The notes beneath the pieces are model-generated. The model was not told the origin of the DNA and searched no databases. It was given only the letters and a program-made list of their open reading frames with translations. The translations under genes and the position numbers were made by a program. A stretch of DNA of 64,000 nt from Streptomyces sp. NRRL S-455 (lineage in GTDB: Bacteria > Actinomycetota > Actinomycetes > Streptomycetales > Streptomycetaceae). The stretch covers positions 186,001 through 250,000 of the forward strand of contig NZ_JOCT01000003.1 in the NCBI RefSeq assembly GCF_000717875.1, given 5' to 3'. Shown here piece after piece: positions 44,375 through 52,819 of this stretch (position 1 is its first letter; each line of letters starts with the position of its first letter).

Positions 44375-44950
44375 GTGGCAACACCCCCAGGCGGTTCGTC
44401 GGGCAACTGGTCGTACGACCCTGCCCAGGGGCAGGGCGACGGTGGTCAGAACCCGAACCGTTACAACTTCCCCTCCGCACCGAGCCACCGGCAGCCGTAC
44501 ACGCCGCAGGGTCCCGGCCCGTCGCCGTACGACCAGCCGTCGGCCCCGCGTATCCAGCCCGTGCAGCCGCAACGCCGCACCCCCGAGCCGGCGCCCGCCG
44601 GGGCGTCCAACAACCCGTTGGTGCGTCCGTACGCCATGACCGGCGGCCGGACCCGCCCGCGTTACCAGCTCGCCATCGAGGCGCTGGTGCACACCACTGC
44701 GCAGCCGCACCAGATGCAGGGCCAGTTGCCCGAGCATCAGCGGATCTGCAACCTCTGCCGGGAAATCAAGTCGGTCGCCGAGATCTCGGCGCTCCTCACG
44801 ATCCCTCTCGGCGTGGCCAGGATCCTCGTCGCCGACTTGGCGGAGGCGGGACTGGTCGCCATCCATCAGCCCGGCGGCGACGAGAACGCCGGCGGCCAGC
44901 CAGACGTGACACTGCTCGAAAGGGTGCTCAGTGGACTTCGCAAGCTCTAG
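44375..44950 (+). CDS. cvnC2: conservon DUF742 protein CvnC (second set)
   Basis: A 191-aa DUF742 protein whose C-terminal 120 residues match cvnC1 (LVRPYAMTGGRTRPRYQLA, ICNLCREIKSVAEISALL). It adds about 65 Gly/Gln/Pro-rich N-terminal residues (SYDPAQGQGDGGQNPNRYNF). The GTG at 44375 follows GGAGGAGGAG. It overlaps cvnD2 by 20 bp. Confidence 0.93.
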   Translation: MATPPGGSSGNWSYDPAQGQGDGGQNPNRYNFPSAPSHRQPYTPQGPGPSPYDQPSAPRIQPVQPQRRTPEPAPAGASNNPLVRPYAMTGGRTRPRYQLAIEALVHTTAQPHQMQGQLPEHQRICNLCREIKSVAEISALLTIPLGVARILVADLAEAGLVAIHQPGGDENAGGQPDVTLLERVLSGLRKL

Positions 44951-45372
44951 CGGCGGTCCTTCCCGCTCCACCACCTCGGCGAAGATCGTGGTGGCGGGTG
45001 GCTTCGGCGTGGGCAAGACCACGTTCGTCGGGGCCGTCTCGGAGATCAACCCGCTGCGTACCGAGGCCGTCATGACGTCAGCTTCGGCCGGCATCGACGA
45101 CCTCACCCACACCGGGGACAAGACGACCACGACGGTCGCCATGGACTTCGGCCGTATCACCCTGGACCAGGACCTGATCCTGTACCTGTTCGGTACGCCG
45201 GGCCAGCTTCGAGAACAGCGGCCTGCCGTTCGTCATCGCGCTGAACGGCTTCGACGGGCAGCAGCCGTACACGCCGGACCCGATCATCACGACCGACGCG
45301 CGGCATCGGGCCGATGCGAAGTCGGCGCTGATCACGCTGGTGGAGCATGCGCTGATGGCGCGGCTTCGCTAG
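44931..45372 (+). pseudogene. cvnD2: conservon GTPase CvnD (second set), disrupted by two internal deletions
   Basis: Intact to LYLFGTPGQ like cvnD1. At 45206/45207 about 104 bases are missing relative to the family and the frame shifts; the correct frame resumes at the codons for FENSGLPFVIALNGFDGQQPYTPD and continues, after a second in-frame gap of about 36 bases at 45279/45280, to ITTDARHRADAKSALITLVEHALMARLR and the stop at 45372. Both gaps begin at exactly the homologous positions of the gaps in cvnD1 but have different lengths. The two genes share perfectly identical blocks (99 and 73 bases) that end at these breaks, which points to repeat-related assembly loss. Confidence 0.8.
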
Positions 45373-45385
45373 TCAGTTGCTGTGG

Positions 45386-45423
45386 GACAGCCCCTGGCGG
45401 CCTCTGGGCTGCCGGGGGCTGTC
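45386..45423 (+). terminator. terminator of the second conservon
   Basis: gacagcccc (45386-45394) pairs perfectly with ggggctgtc (45415-45423); an inner ggc/gcc dyad lies in the loop. Confidence 0.7.
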
Positions 45424-45454
45424 GCGTTGCCGGGTGCGGGTTGTTTGTGGTTTC

Positions 45455-45475
45455 TCGCGCAGTTCCCCGCGCCCC
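45455..45475. repeat. dispersed Streptomyces palindromic repeat, intergenic copy before accE
   Basis: Same core as at 4190-4217 and 30243-30263. It directly precedes a terminator, as the copy at 30226 does. Confidence 0.75.
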
Positions 45476-45479
45476 CAAA

Positions 45480-45510
45480 AAAGAAGGCCCCTCCAGGAGG
45501 GGCCTTCTTT
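45480..45510. terminator. bidirectional terminator between cvnD2 and accE
   Basis: aaagaaggcccctcc and its exact complement on either side of a single a; A-rich on the left and T-rich on the right, so it works for both strands. Confidence 0.88.
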
Positions 45511-45523
45511 TGGGTTCTGGGAC

Positions 45524-45718
45524 TCAGCGCCAGCTGTGCGGGGCGCGGAAGCCCGGCTCGCGTTCCAGGCGGCGCCAGCCGGCCTTGGCGCGGCCTCGGT
45601 GGGTCGGGGTCGAGTCGGTGGGGCGGGCGGCGGCGCGGGCCAGGAGGATCGCCGTGATGGCGGCGACTTCCTCAGGCTCGGCGTGGCCCTTCTCGACGCG
45701 GATGTCAGGCAGGTCCAT
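45524..45718 (-). CDS. accE: acyl-CoA carboxylase epsilon subunit
   Basis: A 64-aa subunit specific to actinobacterial acyl-CoA carboxylases. It starts MDLPDIRVEKGHAEPEEVAA and ends AGWRRLEREPGFRAPHSWR, the typical epsilon pattern. Epsilon bridges the biotinylated alpha subunit and the beta carboxyltransferase and raises activity. ATG 45718 follows GGAG. It is 57 bp downstream of accB and cotranscribed. The alpha subunit gene is elsewhere. Confidence 0.92.
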   Translation of the reverse strand: MDLPDIRVEKGHAEPEEVAAITAILLARAAARPTDSTPTHRGRAKAGWRRLEREPGFRAPHSWR

Positions 45719-45775
45719 GGGTGTCAGTCTCCGTGAGAGAGAGGTCCGCGGGGTTGCCGCGGCGGGTCCGCCGGG

Positions 45776-47359
45776 TTACTGGGGCGGGTTGCCGTGCTTG
45801 CGGGAGGGCAGGTCGGCGTGCTTGGTCTGGAGCATCGCGAGCGACTTGATCAGGACCTCGCGGGTTTCCGAGGGGTCGATCACGTCGTCGACCAGTCCGC
45901 GCTCCGCCGCGTAGTAGGGGTGCATCAGCTCGGACTTGTACTCCTTGACCATGCGTGTGCGCATGGCCTCGGGGTCCTCGGCCTCGGCGATCTGGCGGCG
46001 GAAGATGACGTTGGCGGCACCCTCCGCGCCCATGACGGCGATCTCGTTGGTCGGCCAGGCGTAGGTGAGGTCCGCACCGATGGACTGGCTGTCCATGACG
46101 ATGTACGCACCTCCGTAGGCCTTGCGCAGGATCAGCGAGATCCTCGGCACGGTCGCGTTGCAGTAGGCGTAGAGGAGCTTCGCGCCGTGGCGGATGATCC
46201 CACCGTGCTCCTGGTCGACGCCCGGGAGGAAGCCGGGGACGTCCAGAAGGGTGATGATCGGGATGTTGAAGGCGTCGCACATCTGGACGAAGCGAGCCGC
46301 CTTCTCGGACGCCTCGATGTCCAGGACACCGGCCAGGACCTGCGGCTGGTTGGCGATGATGCCGACGACCTGGCCGTCCATCCGGCCCAGCGCGCAGATG
46401 ATGTTGCGGGCCCAGCGCTCGTGGACCTCCAGGTACTCGCCGTCGTCGACGATCTCCTCGATGACCTTGGCCATGTCGTACGGCCGGTTGCCGTCGGCCG
46501 GGACCAGGTCGAGGAGGACGTCCGAGCGGCGGTCCACCGCGTCCGTGGACTCCGTGCGGGGCGGGTTCTCGCGGTTGTTCTGCGGGAGCAGCGAGAGGAG
46601 GTAGCGGACCTCGGCGATGCAGGTCTCTTCGTCGTCGTAGGCGAAGTGGCAGACGCCGCTGGTCTCGGCGTGGACGTCCGCGCCGCCCAGGCCGTTCTGG
46701 GTGATCTCCTCGCCGGTGACCGCCTTGACGACGTCCGGGCCGGTGATGAACATCTGCGAGGTCTCACGGACCATGAAGACGAAGTCGGTGAGGGCGGGGC
46801 TGTAGGCCGCGCCGCCCGCGCACGGGCCCAGCATGACGCTGATCTGCGGGATCACGCCCGAGGCCTTGGTGTTGCGCTGGAAGATGCCGCCGTAACCGGC
46901 GAGGGCCGAGACGCCCTCCTGGATGCGGGCGCCCGCGCCGTCGTTCAGCGAGACCAGGGGCGCACCGGCCGCGATGGCCATGTCCATGATCTTGTGGATC
47001 TTCGTGGCGTGGGCCTCGCCCAGGGCGCCGCCGAAGACGCGGAAGTCATGGGCGTAGACGAAGACCGTGCGGCCCTCCACCGTGCCCCAGCCGGTGATCA
47101 CACCGTCGGTGTACGGCTTCTTGGTCTCCAGGCCGAAGCCTGTCGCCCGGTGCCGGCGCAGCTGCTCGACCTCCCGGAAGGAGTCCGGGTCGAGGAGGAG
47201 CTCGATGCGTTCCCGTGCGGTCAGCTTGCCCTTGGCGTGCTGCGCCTTGGTCGCCTTCTCACTCGGTCCGGCCACCGCCTGCGCACGGATCTCGTGCAGT
47301 TCGGCCACGCGTCCGCGCGCGTCGGTCGGCTCACCCGGCGCCTCATCCAAAACGGTCAT
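45776..47359 (-). CDS. accB: acyl-CoA carboxylase beta (carboxyltransferase) subunit AccB
   Basis: A 527-aa biotin-dependent carboxyltransferase that makes malonyl- and methylmalonyl-CoA for fatty acids and polyketides. Both crotonase-type halves are complete, with the acyl-CoA oxyanion regions GAGARIQEGVSALAGYGGIF and RKAYGGAYIVMDS. Residue 420 is Ile; in S. coelicolor, Ile at this position (AccB) permits acetyl- and propionyl-CoA whereas Asp (PccB D422) restricts to propionyl- and butyryl-CoA. The ATG at 47359 has TAAGGT six bases upstream and no ribosome site, so it is probably leaderless. Confidence 0.94.
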   Translation of the reverse strand: MTVLDEAPGEPTDARGRVAELHEIRAQAVAGPSEKATKAQHAKGKLTARERIELLLDPDSFREVEQLRRHRATGFGLETKKPYTDGVITGWGTVEGRTVFVYAHDFRVFGGALGEAHATKIHKIMDMAIAAGAPLVSLNDGAGARIQEGVSALAGYGGIFQRNTKASGVIPQISVMLGPCAGGAAYSPALTDFVFMVRETSQMFITGPDVVKAVTGEEITQNGLGGADVHAETSGVCHFAYDDEETCIAEVRYLLSLLPQNNRENPPRTESTDAVDRRSDVLLDLVPADGNRPYDMAKVIEEIVDDGEYLEVHERWARNIICALGRMDGQVVGIIANQPQVLAGVLDIEASEKAARFVQMCDAFNIPIITLLDVPGFLPGVDQEHGGIIRHGAKLLYAYCNATVPRISLILRKAYGGAYIVMDSQSIGADLTYAWPTNEIAVMGAEGAANVIFRRQIAEAEDPEAMRTRMVKEYKSELMHPYYAAERGLVDDVIDPSETREVLIKSLAMLQTKHADLPSRKHGNPPQ

Positions 47360-47365
47360 GTAGCG

Positions 47366-47371
47366 ACCTTA
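47366..47371 (-). promoter_or_regulatory. -10 of a leaderless accB promoter
   Basis: TAAGGT on the minus strand ends six bases before the ATG. The -35 is weak. Confidence 0.5.
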
Positions 47372-47513
47372 CGAAGCCGACCGAGGATTGCGGGCCGTCG
47401 ACTCCTCACAGTCTCCGGCCTGTTTTCCTGGTACCCCTGAACAGAACCGGGGCCTGGTGCAGCCTTTCCGACTGCTCAGAGGGCGTGTTGCTTGTAGGGG
47501 TCGCACAAAGCCG

Positions 47514-49892
47514 TCAGCCGAGAGTCACCTCACACATGTGTGGGGCGCATGCCTCCCCCGGGGTGACGCGCAGGCGCAGCCGGCGGCCCGTGGAGAGTAC
47601 GTCGACCGACTCGTCCGCGCGGACGACCCGGCGGACCGGGCGGTTCCAGGTGATCTCCAGCGGCTCACCCGTACGGGGCGGTTCGCTCACGCAGAGGGTA
47701 GCGGTCCGGCCCCGGCGGACGGCCAGCACGCTCGCGCCGGCGGAGGCGGTGAGCGGGCCCGCCGTGCCGGCCTGCCAGAAGTTCGCGGCCGTGCAGCCGA
47801 GCGAGGGCACGGTGACCGCCTGGCGGCCGGCGTCGTTGGCGAGGACCGACAGCCAGCCGCGGTCGGCGGCGCGGCGCGCGACCGCGCGGCGGGACGCCCC
47901 GGGCATCAGGACGTAGGCGTAGCCGGCGTCCTCGGGGTCGGTCCCGTGGTCGAGCCAGAGGGTCTGCCAGCGGCGGGTGCGGCGCTCCGGTGCGCCGCCG
48001 GTGTTGATGTCGGACCAGGCGCCGGTGCGGTCCTCGCGCAGTGCCCGCGGCTCGCCGTCGAGGAACACCCAGCCGCCGTGGCCCTCAAGGTGGGCCCAGT
48101 CCGGGCCCCGGACGAAGCGCTGGGTGCCCGACTCGCCGAGGTTGCGGTTGTCGACGACCGTCTCGACCGGGACGCCGTCGGCGCAGCTGATCCCGGCGCC
48201 CAGGCAGATCACCGCGTCAGCGAGGCAGAACCAGGACTTGCGGGCCTGGAGGGTGGAGCCGAGGCCCTTGAGGTGCTGGCCGAGGGCCGCGTACTCGCCG
48301 TCGGTGGTGCCGCCGACCCAGCGCACGTCCGGGCGGGCCGCGCCCCACTCGCCGCCTTCCCGGTCGGCGAGGCGCTTGGTGGAGACCGTGACGCCGGGCA
48401 GGCGGTACCAGTCGACGGTCGGCCAGAACCAGTCCGTGTACTGGTCGCCGGTCCCGGCCCACCAGCTGACCATGCCGGCACCGGTGTGCCAGCCGCGTGG
48501 GTTCTCGCCGTTGCCGCACTCGTAGTGGGCGATGCGGTCGCTGGCCATGGCGATGTTCACGGTGAAGCCGGGGCGTCGGTGGACCGCACGGTCCATGGCG
48601 GCGAAGAGGCGGTGTCCGACGGGTTCGGGCGCGGCCGGGACGGGCGAGGCGGCGACCGCGTGCAGCCGGGCCAGGTCGGCCACGCCGAACTGGCGTGCCG
48701 AGAGGACCGGGGTGACCGTGTCGCGTTCGATCCAGCCCTTGATCCGGGCGTGCCAGCGGTCGCGTTCCGCCGGGCTCGCGCCGGTCGCGAGGAGGGCGAT
48801 GGCCGCGATGAGCTGATGGCCGTGGAAGTGGTCGCCTCGCATGACCGCACGGTCGTCGTTGCTGAGGAGACCGCGGCTGATGGCCCGGCCGTTGACGCTG
48901 TCCATGACCAGTCCGTCGTGGATGAGCGGCGCGTAGGCGTGCTCGACGCTGTCCAGGATGATCTGCCGGTTCGGGTCGGTGACCTCCCAGTCGGTCCCGG
49001 CGAGCAGGGCGAAGAGTCTGCCGAGGCCGTCGAGCAGGACCTGCCCGTAGGTGCCGGAGTAGGCGACCCAGGTGTGCTGCACGAAGGAGCCGTCGGCGTG
49101 GAGGCCGTCGCCGCGGGTGACGTACGGGAAGACCGGGGAGAGCGCGTCACGGGCGAGGGCGATCTTGGCCGGGGCAGGGCCCAGGATGCCGCGCAGGGCG
49201 ACGGAGCGGCACAGGTCGACGCGGTTGGCGCCGGTGGAGGTGCCGGAGTAGTCGCCGAGGGCCGAGTCGGGGACGAAGTGGTCGACGGCGGCGCAGGCGG
49301 CGGCGACGCGGGCGCCGTCCAGCTGGTCGTACAGGGCGGCCGTGATGTCCATGAGCAGCCGTGGGCTGCCGATCTGCCATTCCCACCAGTTGCCGTAGCG
49401 GGTGGTGGTGGGGTTGTAGACGGTGGCCGAGAGGTGGTCGAGACCGCGCAGGATGCCTGCGAGCAGGCCGGGGTCGGCGGTCGAGCCGGTGCCCTGCTGG
49501 AGGTAGGCCTGGGTCATGGTCCACAGACGGCTGTAGCTGCGGGTGATGCCGGACGGCGGGTCGAAGGGGTGGCCGGGCCAGAGGGAGTTCGCCGTCGGTG
49601 CCATCCCGGCCCACAGGTCGCGGGCGAGCCGGCCGGTCTCGGCGAGGCGGGAGGCGTACGGCTGTGCCGTCGCGTCGTAGCCGGTGCCGAGGGCGATGCC
49701 GAGCCACCGCCGCCGGAGGGTTTCGTAAGGGTCCGCGCCAGGAGCGTCCGGGACACCGGGCCGGGGCGTCGCACCGCCGGTCGCCGCCAGGGCCATGGCC
49801 GTCAGCAGCAGGGCACGGCGGCTGTGGCCGGGCAGGGCGGCGGAGCGGGCCGTGAGACGGGAGAAGGCGCGACGGCGGGGAAACATGCCCAT
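47514..49892 (-). CDS. secreted polysaccharide lyase family 8 (hyaluronate/xanthan/chondroitin lyase type)
   Basis: A 792-aa exported lyase. The N-terminus has a Tat-like or long Sec signal with Arg pairs and a hydrophobic core (RRALLLTAMALAATGGA). The alpha/alpha-toroid carries the family signatures NWWEWQIGSPRLL (substrate cleft Trp/Asn) and SFVQHTWVAYSGTYG with the catalytic His/Tyr, then NGRAISR. The C-terminal beta-sandwich regions include WWAGTGDQYTDWFWPTVDWYRLPGVTV and NRNLGESG. Substrate is not decided by these motifs. ATG 49892 is the first of two close starts (the other 49886). Its minus-strand start lies about 85 bp from the SDR stop. Confidence 0.88.
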   Translation of the reverse strand: MGMFPRRRAFSRLTARSAALPGHSRRALLLTAMALAATGGATPRPGVPDAPGADPYETLRRRWLGIALGTGYDATAQPYASRLAETGRLARDLWAGMAPTANSLWPGHPFDPPSGITRSYSRLWTMTQAYLQQGTGSTADPGLLAGILRGLDHLSATVYNPTTTRYGNWWEWQIGSPRLLMDITAALYDQLDGARVAAACAAVDHFVPDSALGDYSGTSTGANRVDLCRSVALRGILGPAPAKIALARDALSPVFPYVTRGDGLHADGSFVQHTWVAYSGTYGQVLLDGLGRLFALLAGTDWEVTDPNRQIILDSVEHAYAPLIHDGLVMDSVNGRAISRGLLSNDDRAVMRGDHFHGHQLIAAIALLATGASPAERDRWHARIKGWIERDTVTPVLSARQFGVADLARLHAVAASPVPAAPEPVGHRLFAAMDRAVHRRPGFTVNIAMASDRIAHYECGNGENPRGWHTGAGMVSWWAGTGDQYTDWFWPTVDWYRLPGVTVSTKRLADREGGEWGAARPDVRWVGGTTDGEYAALGQHLKGLGSTLQARKSWFCLADAVICLGAGISCADGVPVETVVDNRNLGESGTQRFVRGPDWAHLEGHGGWVFLDGEPRALREDRTGAWSDINTGGAPERRTRRWQTLWLDHGTDPEDAGYAYVLMPGASRRAVARRAADRGWLSVLANDAGRQAVTVPSLGCTAANFWQAGTAGPLTASAGASVLAVRRGRTATLCVSEPPRTGEPLEITWNRPVRRVVRADESVDVLSTGRRLRLRVTPGEACAPHMCEVTLG

Positions 49893-49977
49893 GCCCTACC
49901 ACCGAGAGAGTGCCCCTGAACGGGAGATCCAGCCAAGTGACCGGGACGGGAGCAGCGGCGCGTGCGTCAGCGCGTCG

Positions 49978-50835
49978 TCAGCCGAAACGGTGCAGCAGGC
50001 GGCGGTGGAGGCCGGGCGCGAGGCCGCGGACGCGGACGGGGAGGCGCAGCCAGGCGGGGATGAAAGCCTCGTCGTGATCCCGGCGTACGGCCTCCCAGAT
50101 CGCGTCGGCGACGCAGCCGGGCGGGACGAGCCGGGGGCGGGCGCGACCGTGGGGCCTGCCGCGGCGGGCGAAGAAGGCCGTGTCGACCGGTCCGGGCATG
50201 ATGAAAGTCGCGCCCACGCCCGTGCCGCGCAGCTCCTGGCGCAGTGCCGCGGCGAAGGCGGCCAGCCCGGCCTTGGCGGCGGAGTACACCGCCTCCTCCC
50301 GCACGCCCACACAACCCGAGATCGAGCCGATCAGCACCACGCGGCCCCGCCGGGCCGCGATCATCGAAGGCAGGACCTCGCGCACGAGGTGGAGCGTGGC
50401 GTTGAGGTCCAGGGCCAGCACCCGGTCGATGTCGGTGTGCGGCATGGCGGCGAAGGGGCCCACCCAGCCGATGCCCGCCCCGGCGATCAGGACGTCGATC
50501 CGGCCGGTCGTGCGCAGCGCGGACTGGGCCAGCAGGCGCGGACCGTCCGGGGCGGCGAGGTCGGCGGGCAGCACGACGGCAGGTGTGCCGGACGCCGTCC
50601 GCTCCAGTCGGTGCCGGTCGCGGCCGCTGAGGAGGAGTTGCCAGCCGTCCAGGGCGAAGCGCCGTGCCGTGGCGGCCCCGATGCCGGAGGAGGCCCCGGT
50701 GATCAGGGCCACGCGCCGGTCCAGACGTGGTGGCGGCCCGTACACGCGCACGCGTGCGGGGGCGGGGGCCGCCGGGCGGCGTGGGGCGGCGCCCGCCGGT
50801 GGGTCGTGGGCCGAGCCGGAGCCGGTGAGTGTCAC
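49978..50835 (-). CDS. short-chain dehydrogenase/reductase
   Basis: A 285-aa NAD(P)-dependent oxidoreductase. It has the cofactor motif ITGASSGIGAATARRFA, AGAGIG in place of NNAG, and the catalytic Ser-Tyr-Lys in SISGCVGVREEAVYSAAKAGLAAF. The first 40 residues are a Pro/Ala-rich extension and the C-terminus is Arg-rich and hydrophobic. GTG 50835 follows GGGGAGAG. It is divergent from the radical SAM gene, which may place it in the same lipid pathway; that is inference. It is followed by the polysaccharide lyase on the opposite side. Confidence 0.88.
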   Translation of the reverse strand: MTLTGSGSAHDPPAGAAPRRPAAPAPARVRVYGPPPRLDRRVALITGASSGIGAATARRFALDGWQLLLSGRDRHRLERTASGTPAVVLPADLAAPDGPRLLAQSALRTTGRIDVLIAGAGIGWVGPFAAMPHTDIDRVLALDLNATLHLVREVLPSMIAARRGRVVLIGSISGCVGVREEAVYSAAKAGLAAFAAALRQELRGTGVGATFIMPGPVDTAFFARRGRPHGRARPRLVPPGCVADAIWEAVRRDHDEAFIPAWLRLPVRVRGLAPGLHRRLLHRFG

Positions 50836-51088
50836 GAGTCGCTCTCCCCTGCGCTGTTCATCCGCCGTGGTCTCGTCTGTCTCCCTGCGGTCCTTGCAAC
50901 GGAACCTCGTCTTCCAGGACACCGCCATCGCGGTGCCCCGCGCCAGTTCGGGGACCCGGATCCTGGACGGCCTCACCCGTTCCGGCGTGCCGTGTCCGGC
51001 AGGTGGGTGGCGGACCACGCCTTCCGTACCGGATCGGGCAGGACCACCCCTGCGTGCCGTGCGATGCCGCCAGGCGGCGGTATGGGCA

Positions 51089-51143
51089 GTACGGGACACC
51101 GCCCAGCCGGGATACGAAGGACGCAGCCCTCCGTGTCCCGTAC
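51089..51143. promoter_or_regulatory. 11-bp inverted repeat in the hpnR upstream region
   Basis: gtacgggacac (51089-51099) and gtgtcccgtac (51133-51143) are perfect complements 33 bases apart. They could form an mRNA hairpin ending 21 bases before the hpnR start, or a pair of operator half-sites. The rest of the 329-bp divergent region (50836-51164) shows no ORF or clear promoter. Confidence 0.5.
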
Positions 51144-51164
51144 GGCTCCCGTGGCGAGGTGACC

Positions 51165-52664
51165 ATGCGCGTGCTGCTCGTCCACCCCAGTGCCCTGATG
51201 TACTCCGAACTCTTCTTGCGGCTGGAGCCGCTGGGGCTGGAACGGGTGGCCGGCGCCGCCCGCGAAGCCGGCCACGAGGTGCGGGTCGTCGACCTCCAGG
51301 TGACGGGGCACCGGTCACTGCGCGACGAGGTGCGGTCCTTCCGGCCGGAGGCCCTCGGCATCTCGCTGAACTACCTGGCGAACATCCCGGAGGCGATCGA
51401 GCTGGCCGCCGAGGTGAAGCGGGTCGTGCCGGGCTGCTTCGTGTTCCTCGGCGGACACAGCGTCTCGTTCGTCGCCGAGGAGGTGCTGGAGCAGGCCGAG
51501 GGGGCGGTGGACGCCGTGGTGCGCGGGGAGGGCGAACCGGCGATCGCACCCTTGTTGGAGGCCGTGTGCGAGGGGGGTGTGGAGGGCGTGCCGGGCATCG
51601 TCACGGCCGCCGGGCGGGGACCCGCGCCGCTGATGCTGCACGGCATCGACACGCCGCTGCCCGCACGGGACCTCATGCGCCACCGCAGGCGCTACTTCAT
51701 CGGAGAGCTGGACCCGTGCGCCTCCATCGAGTTCACGCGCGGCTGCCCGTGGGACTGCTCGTTCTGCTCGGCGTGGACGTTCTACGGCCGCAGCTACCGC
51801 AAGGCGTCACCCGAGGCGGCGGCCGAGGACCTGGCGAACATCCGTGAGCCGAACGTCTTCATCGTCGACGACGTGGCCTTCATCCGGCCCGAGCACGGGG
51901 ACGCCATCGCCGCCGAGGTGGAGCGGCGCCGCATCCGCAAGCGCTACTACCTGGAGACCCGCAGCGACGTCCTGCTGCGTCACCCCGAGGTCTTCGCACG
52001 CTGGGCCCGGCTGGGGCTGCAGTACATGTTCCTGGGGATGGAGGCCATCGACGCGGAGGGCCTGGAGCTGTACCGCAAGCGGGTCAGCCCCGATGAGAAC
52101 TTCCGCGCCCTCGAGACGGCCCGCCGTCTCGGCATCCAGGTCGCCATCAACCTGATCGTGGACCCGGCCTGGGACGAGGAACGCTTCCGGGTGGTGAGGG
52201 AGTTCGCGCTGGCCGTGCCGGAGATCGTGCACTTCACGGTGATGACGCCGTACCCCGGTACGGAGATCTGGCACACCGAGTCGCGGCGCCTGACGACCCG
52301 CGACTACCGGCTCTTCGACATCCAGCACGCGGTCGTGCCCACCACACTTCCCCTGGAACGCTTCTATGAGGAACTGGTGCGCACCCAGGCCGTCATCAAC
52401 CGCAAGCACCTGGGCCTGCGCACCGCCGTCGGCGCGGCCCGGGTCCTGACCCGCAACCTGCTGCACGGTCAGACGAACTTCGCCCGCATGCTGTGGAAGT
52501 TCAACCAGGTGTACAACCCGCGCCGGCAGCTCGCCGACCACAGCCGGCCCGTGCGCTACGAACTGCCCCTGCCGCAGCACCTCGACGTCGGCGACCGGCG
52601 CCGGCTGTACGTGCACGACCGGGGCGCGACGCAGGGCGCGCCCTCCCGCCGGACGACCGACTAG
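51165..52664 (+). CDS. hpnR: B12-binding radical SAM protein, hopanoid C-3 methylase (HpnR)-like
   Basis: A 499-aa enzyme with an N-terminal cobalamin-binding domain (residues 1-150, LLVHPSALMYSELFLRLEPLG, FVFLGGHSVSFVAEE) and a radical SAM core. The cluster ligands are Cys194, Cys198 and Cys201 in RGCPWDCSFCSAWTFYG. Further conserved-looking stretches are EPNVFIVDDVAFI, YMFLGMEAID, TPYPGTEIWHTESRRL and QTNFARMLWKFN. I recognise this as the HpnR pattern, which methylates hopanoids at C-3 with SAM. The ATG at 51165 follows GAGGTGACC. No hopanoid biosynthesis genes are in the window, so the substrate is inferred. Confidence 0.8.
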   Translation: MRVLLVHPSALMYSELFLRLEPLGLERVAGAAREAGHEVRVVDLQVTGHRSLRDEVRSFRPEALGISLNYLANIPEAIELAAEVKRVVPGCFVFLGGHSVSFVAEEVLEQAEGAVDAVVRGEGEPAIAPLLEAVCEGGVEGVPGIVTAAGRGPAPLMLHGIDTPLPARDLMRHRRRYFIGELDPCASIEFTRGCPWDCSFCSAWTFYGRSYRKASPEAAAEDLANIREPNVFIVDDVAFIRPEHGDAIAAEVERRRIRKRYYLETRSDVLLRHPEVFARWARLGLQYMFLGMEAIDAEGLELYRKRVSPDENFRALETARRLGIQVAINLIVDPAWDEERFRVVREFALAVPEIVHFTVMTPYPGTEIWHTESRRLTTRDYRLFDIQHAVVPTTLPLERFYEELVRTQAVINRKHLGLRTAVGAARVLTRNLLHGQTNFARMLWKFNQVYNPRRQLADHSRPVRYELPLPQHLDVGDRRRLYVHDRGATQGAPSRRTTD

Positions 52665-52819
52665 CTGCGCGCGCCGCCCCAGCCGCATCCGGCGCAGCCG
52701 CTTGTGGGGGCCAGCGCCGCGTGGGTCAGCGCCGCCAGCAGGTGCGGCCGGTCGAGGAGCTTTCCGAGGGCGTCCGCGTACACAAGGGCCAGCCGGCCCC
52801 ATCCAAAGATGTTGAACAT
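52661..52819 (-). CDS. uncalled small gene, 52 aa, with a C-terminal CxxC, divergent from yceI
   Basis: Reading the minus strand from ATG 52819 gives MFNIFGWGRLALVYADAL, then a hydrophobic-amphipathic helix and SGCAGCGWGGARS before a TAG at 52663-52661. Third positions are almost all G or C and the stop overlaps the hpnR stop tail-to-tail, both signs of a real gene. The CAGC pair near the C-terminus could bind metal or be redox active. No family is recognised. The start codon lies inside the left arm of a symmetric operator shared with yceI, so both are probably controlled together. There is no ribosome site, so the mRNA may be leaderless. Confidence 0.6.
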   Translation of the reverse strand: MFNIFGWGRLALVYADALGKLLDRPHLLAALTHAALAPTSGCAGCGWGGARS

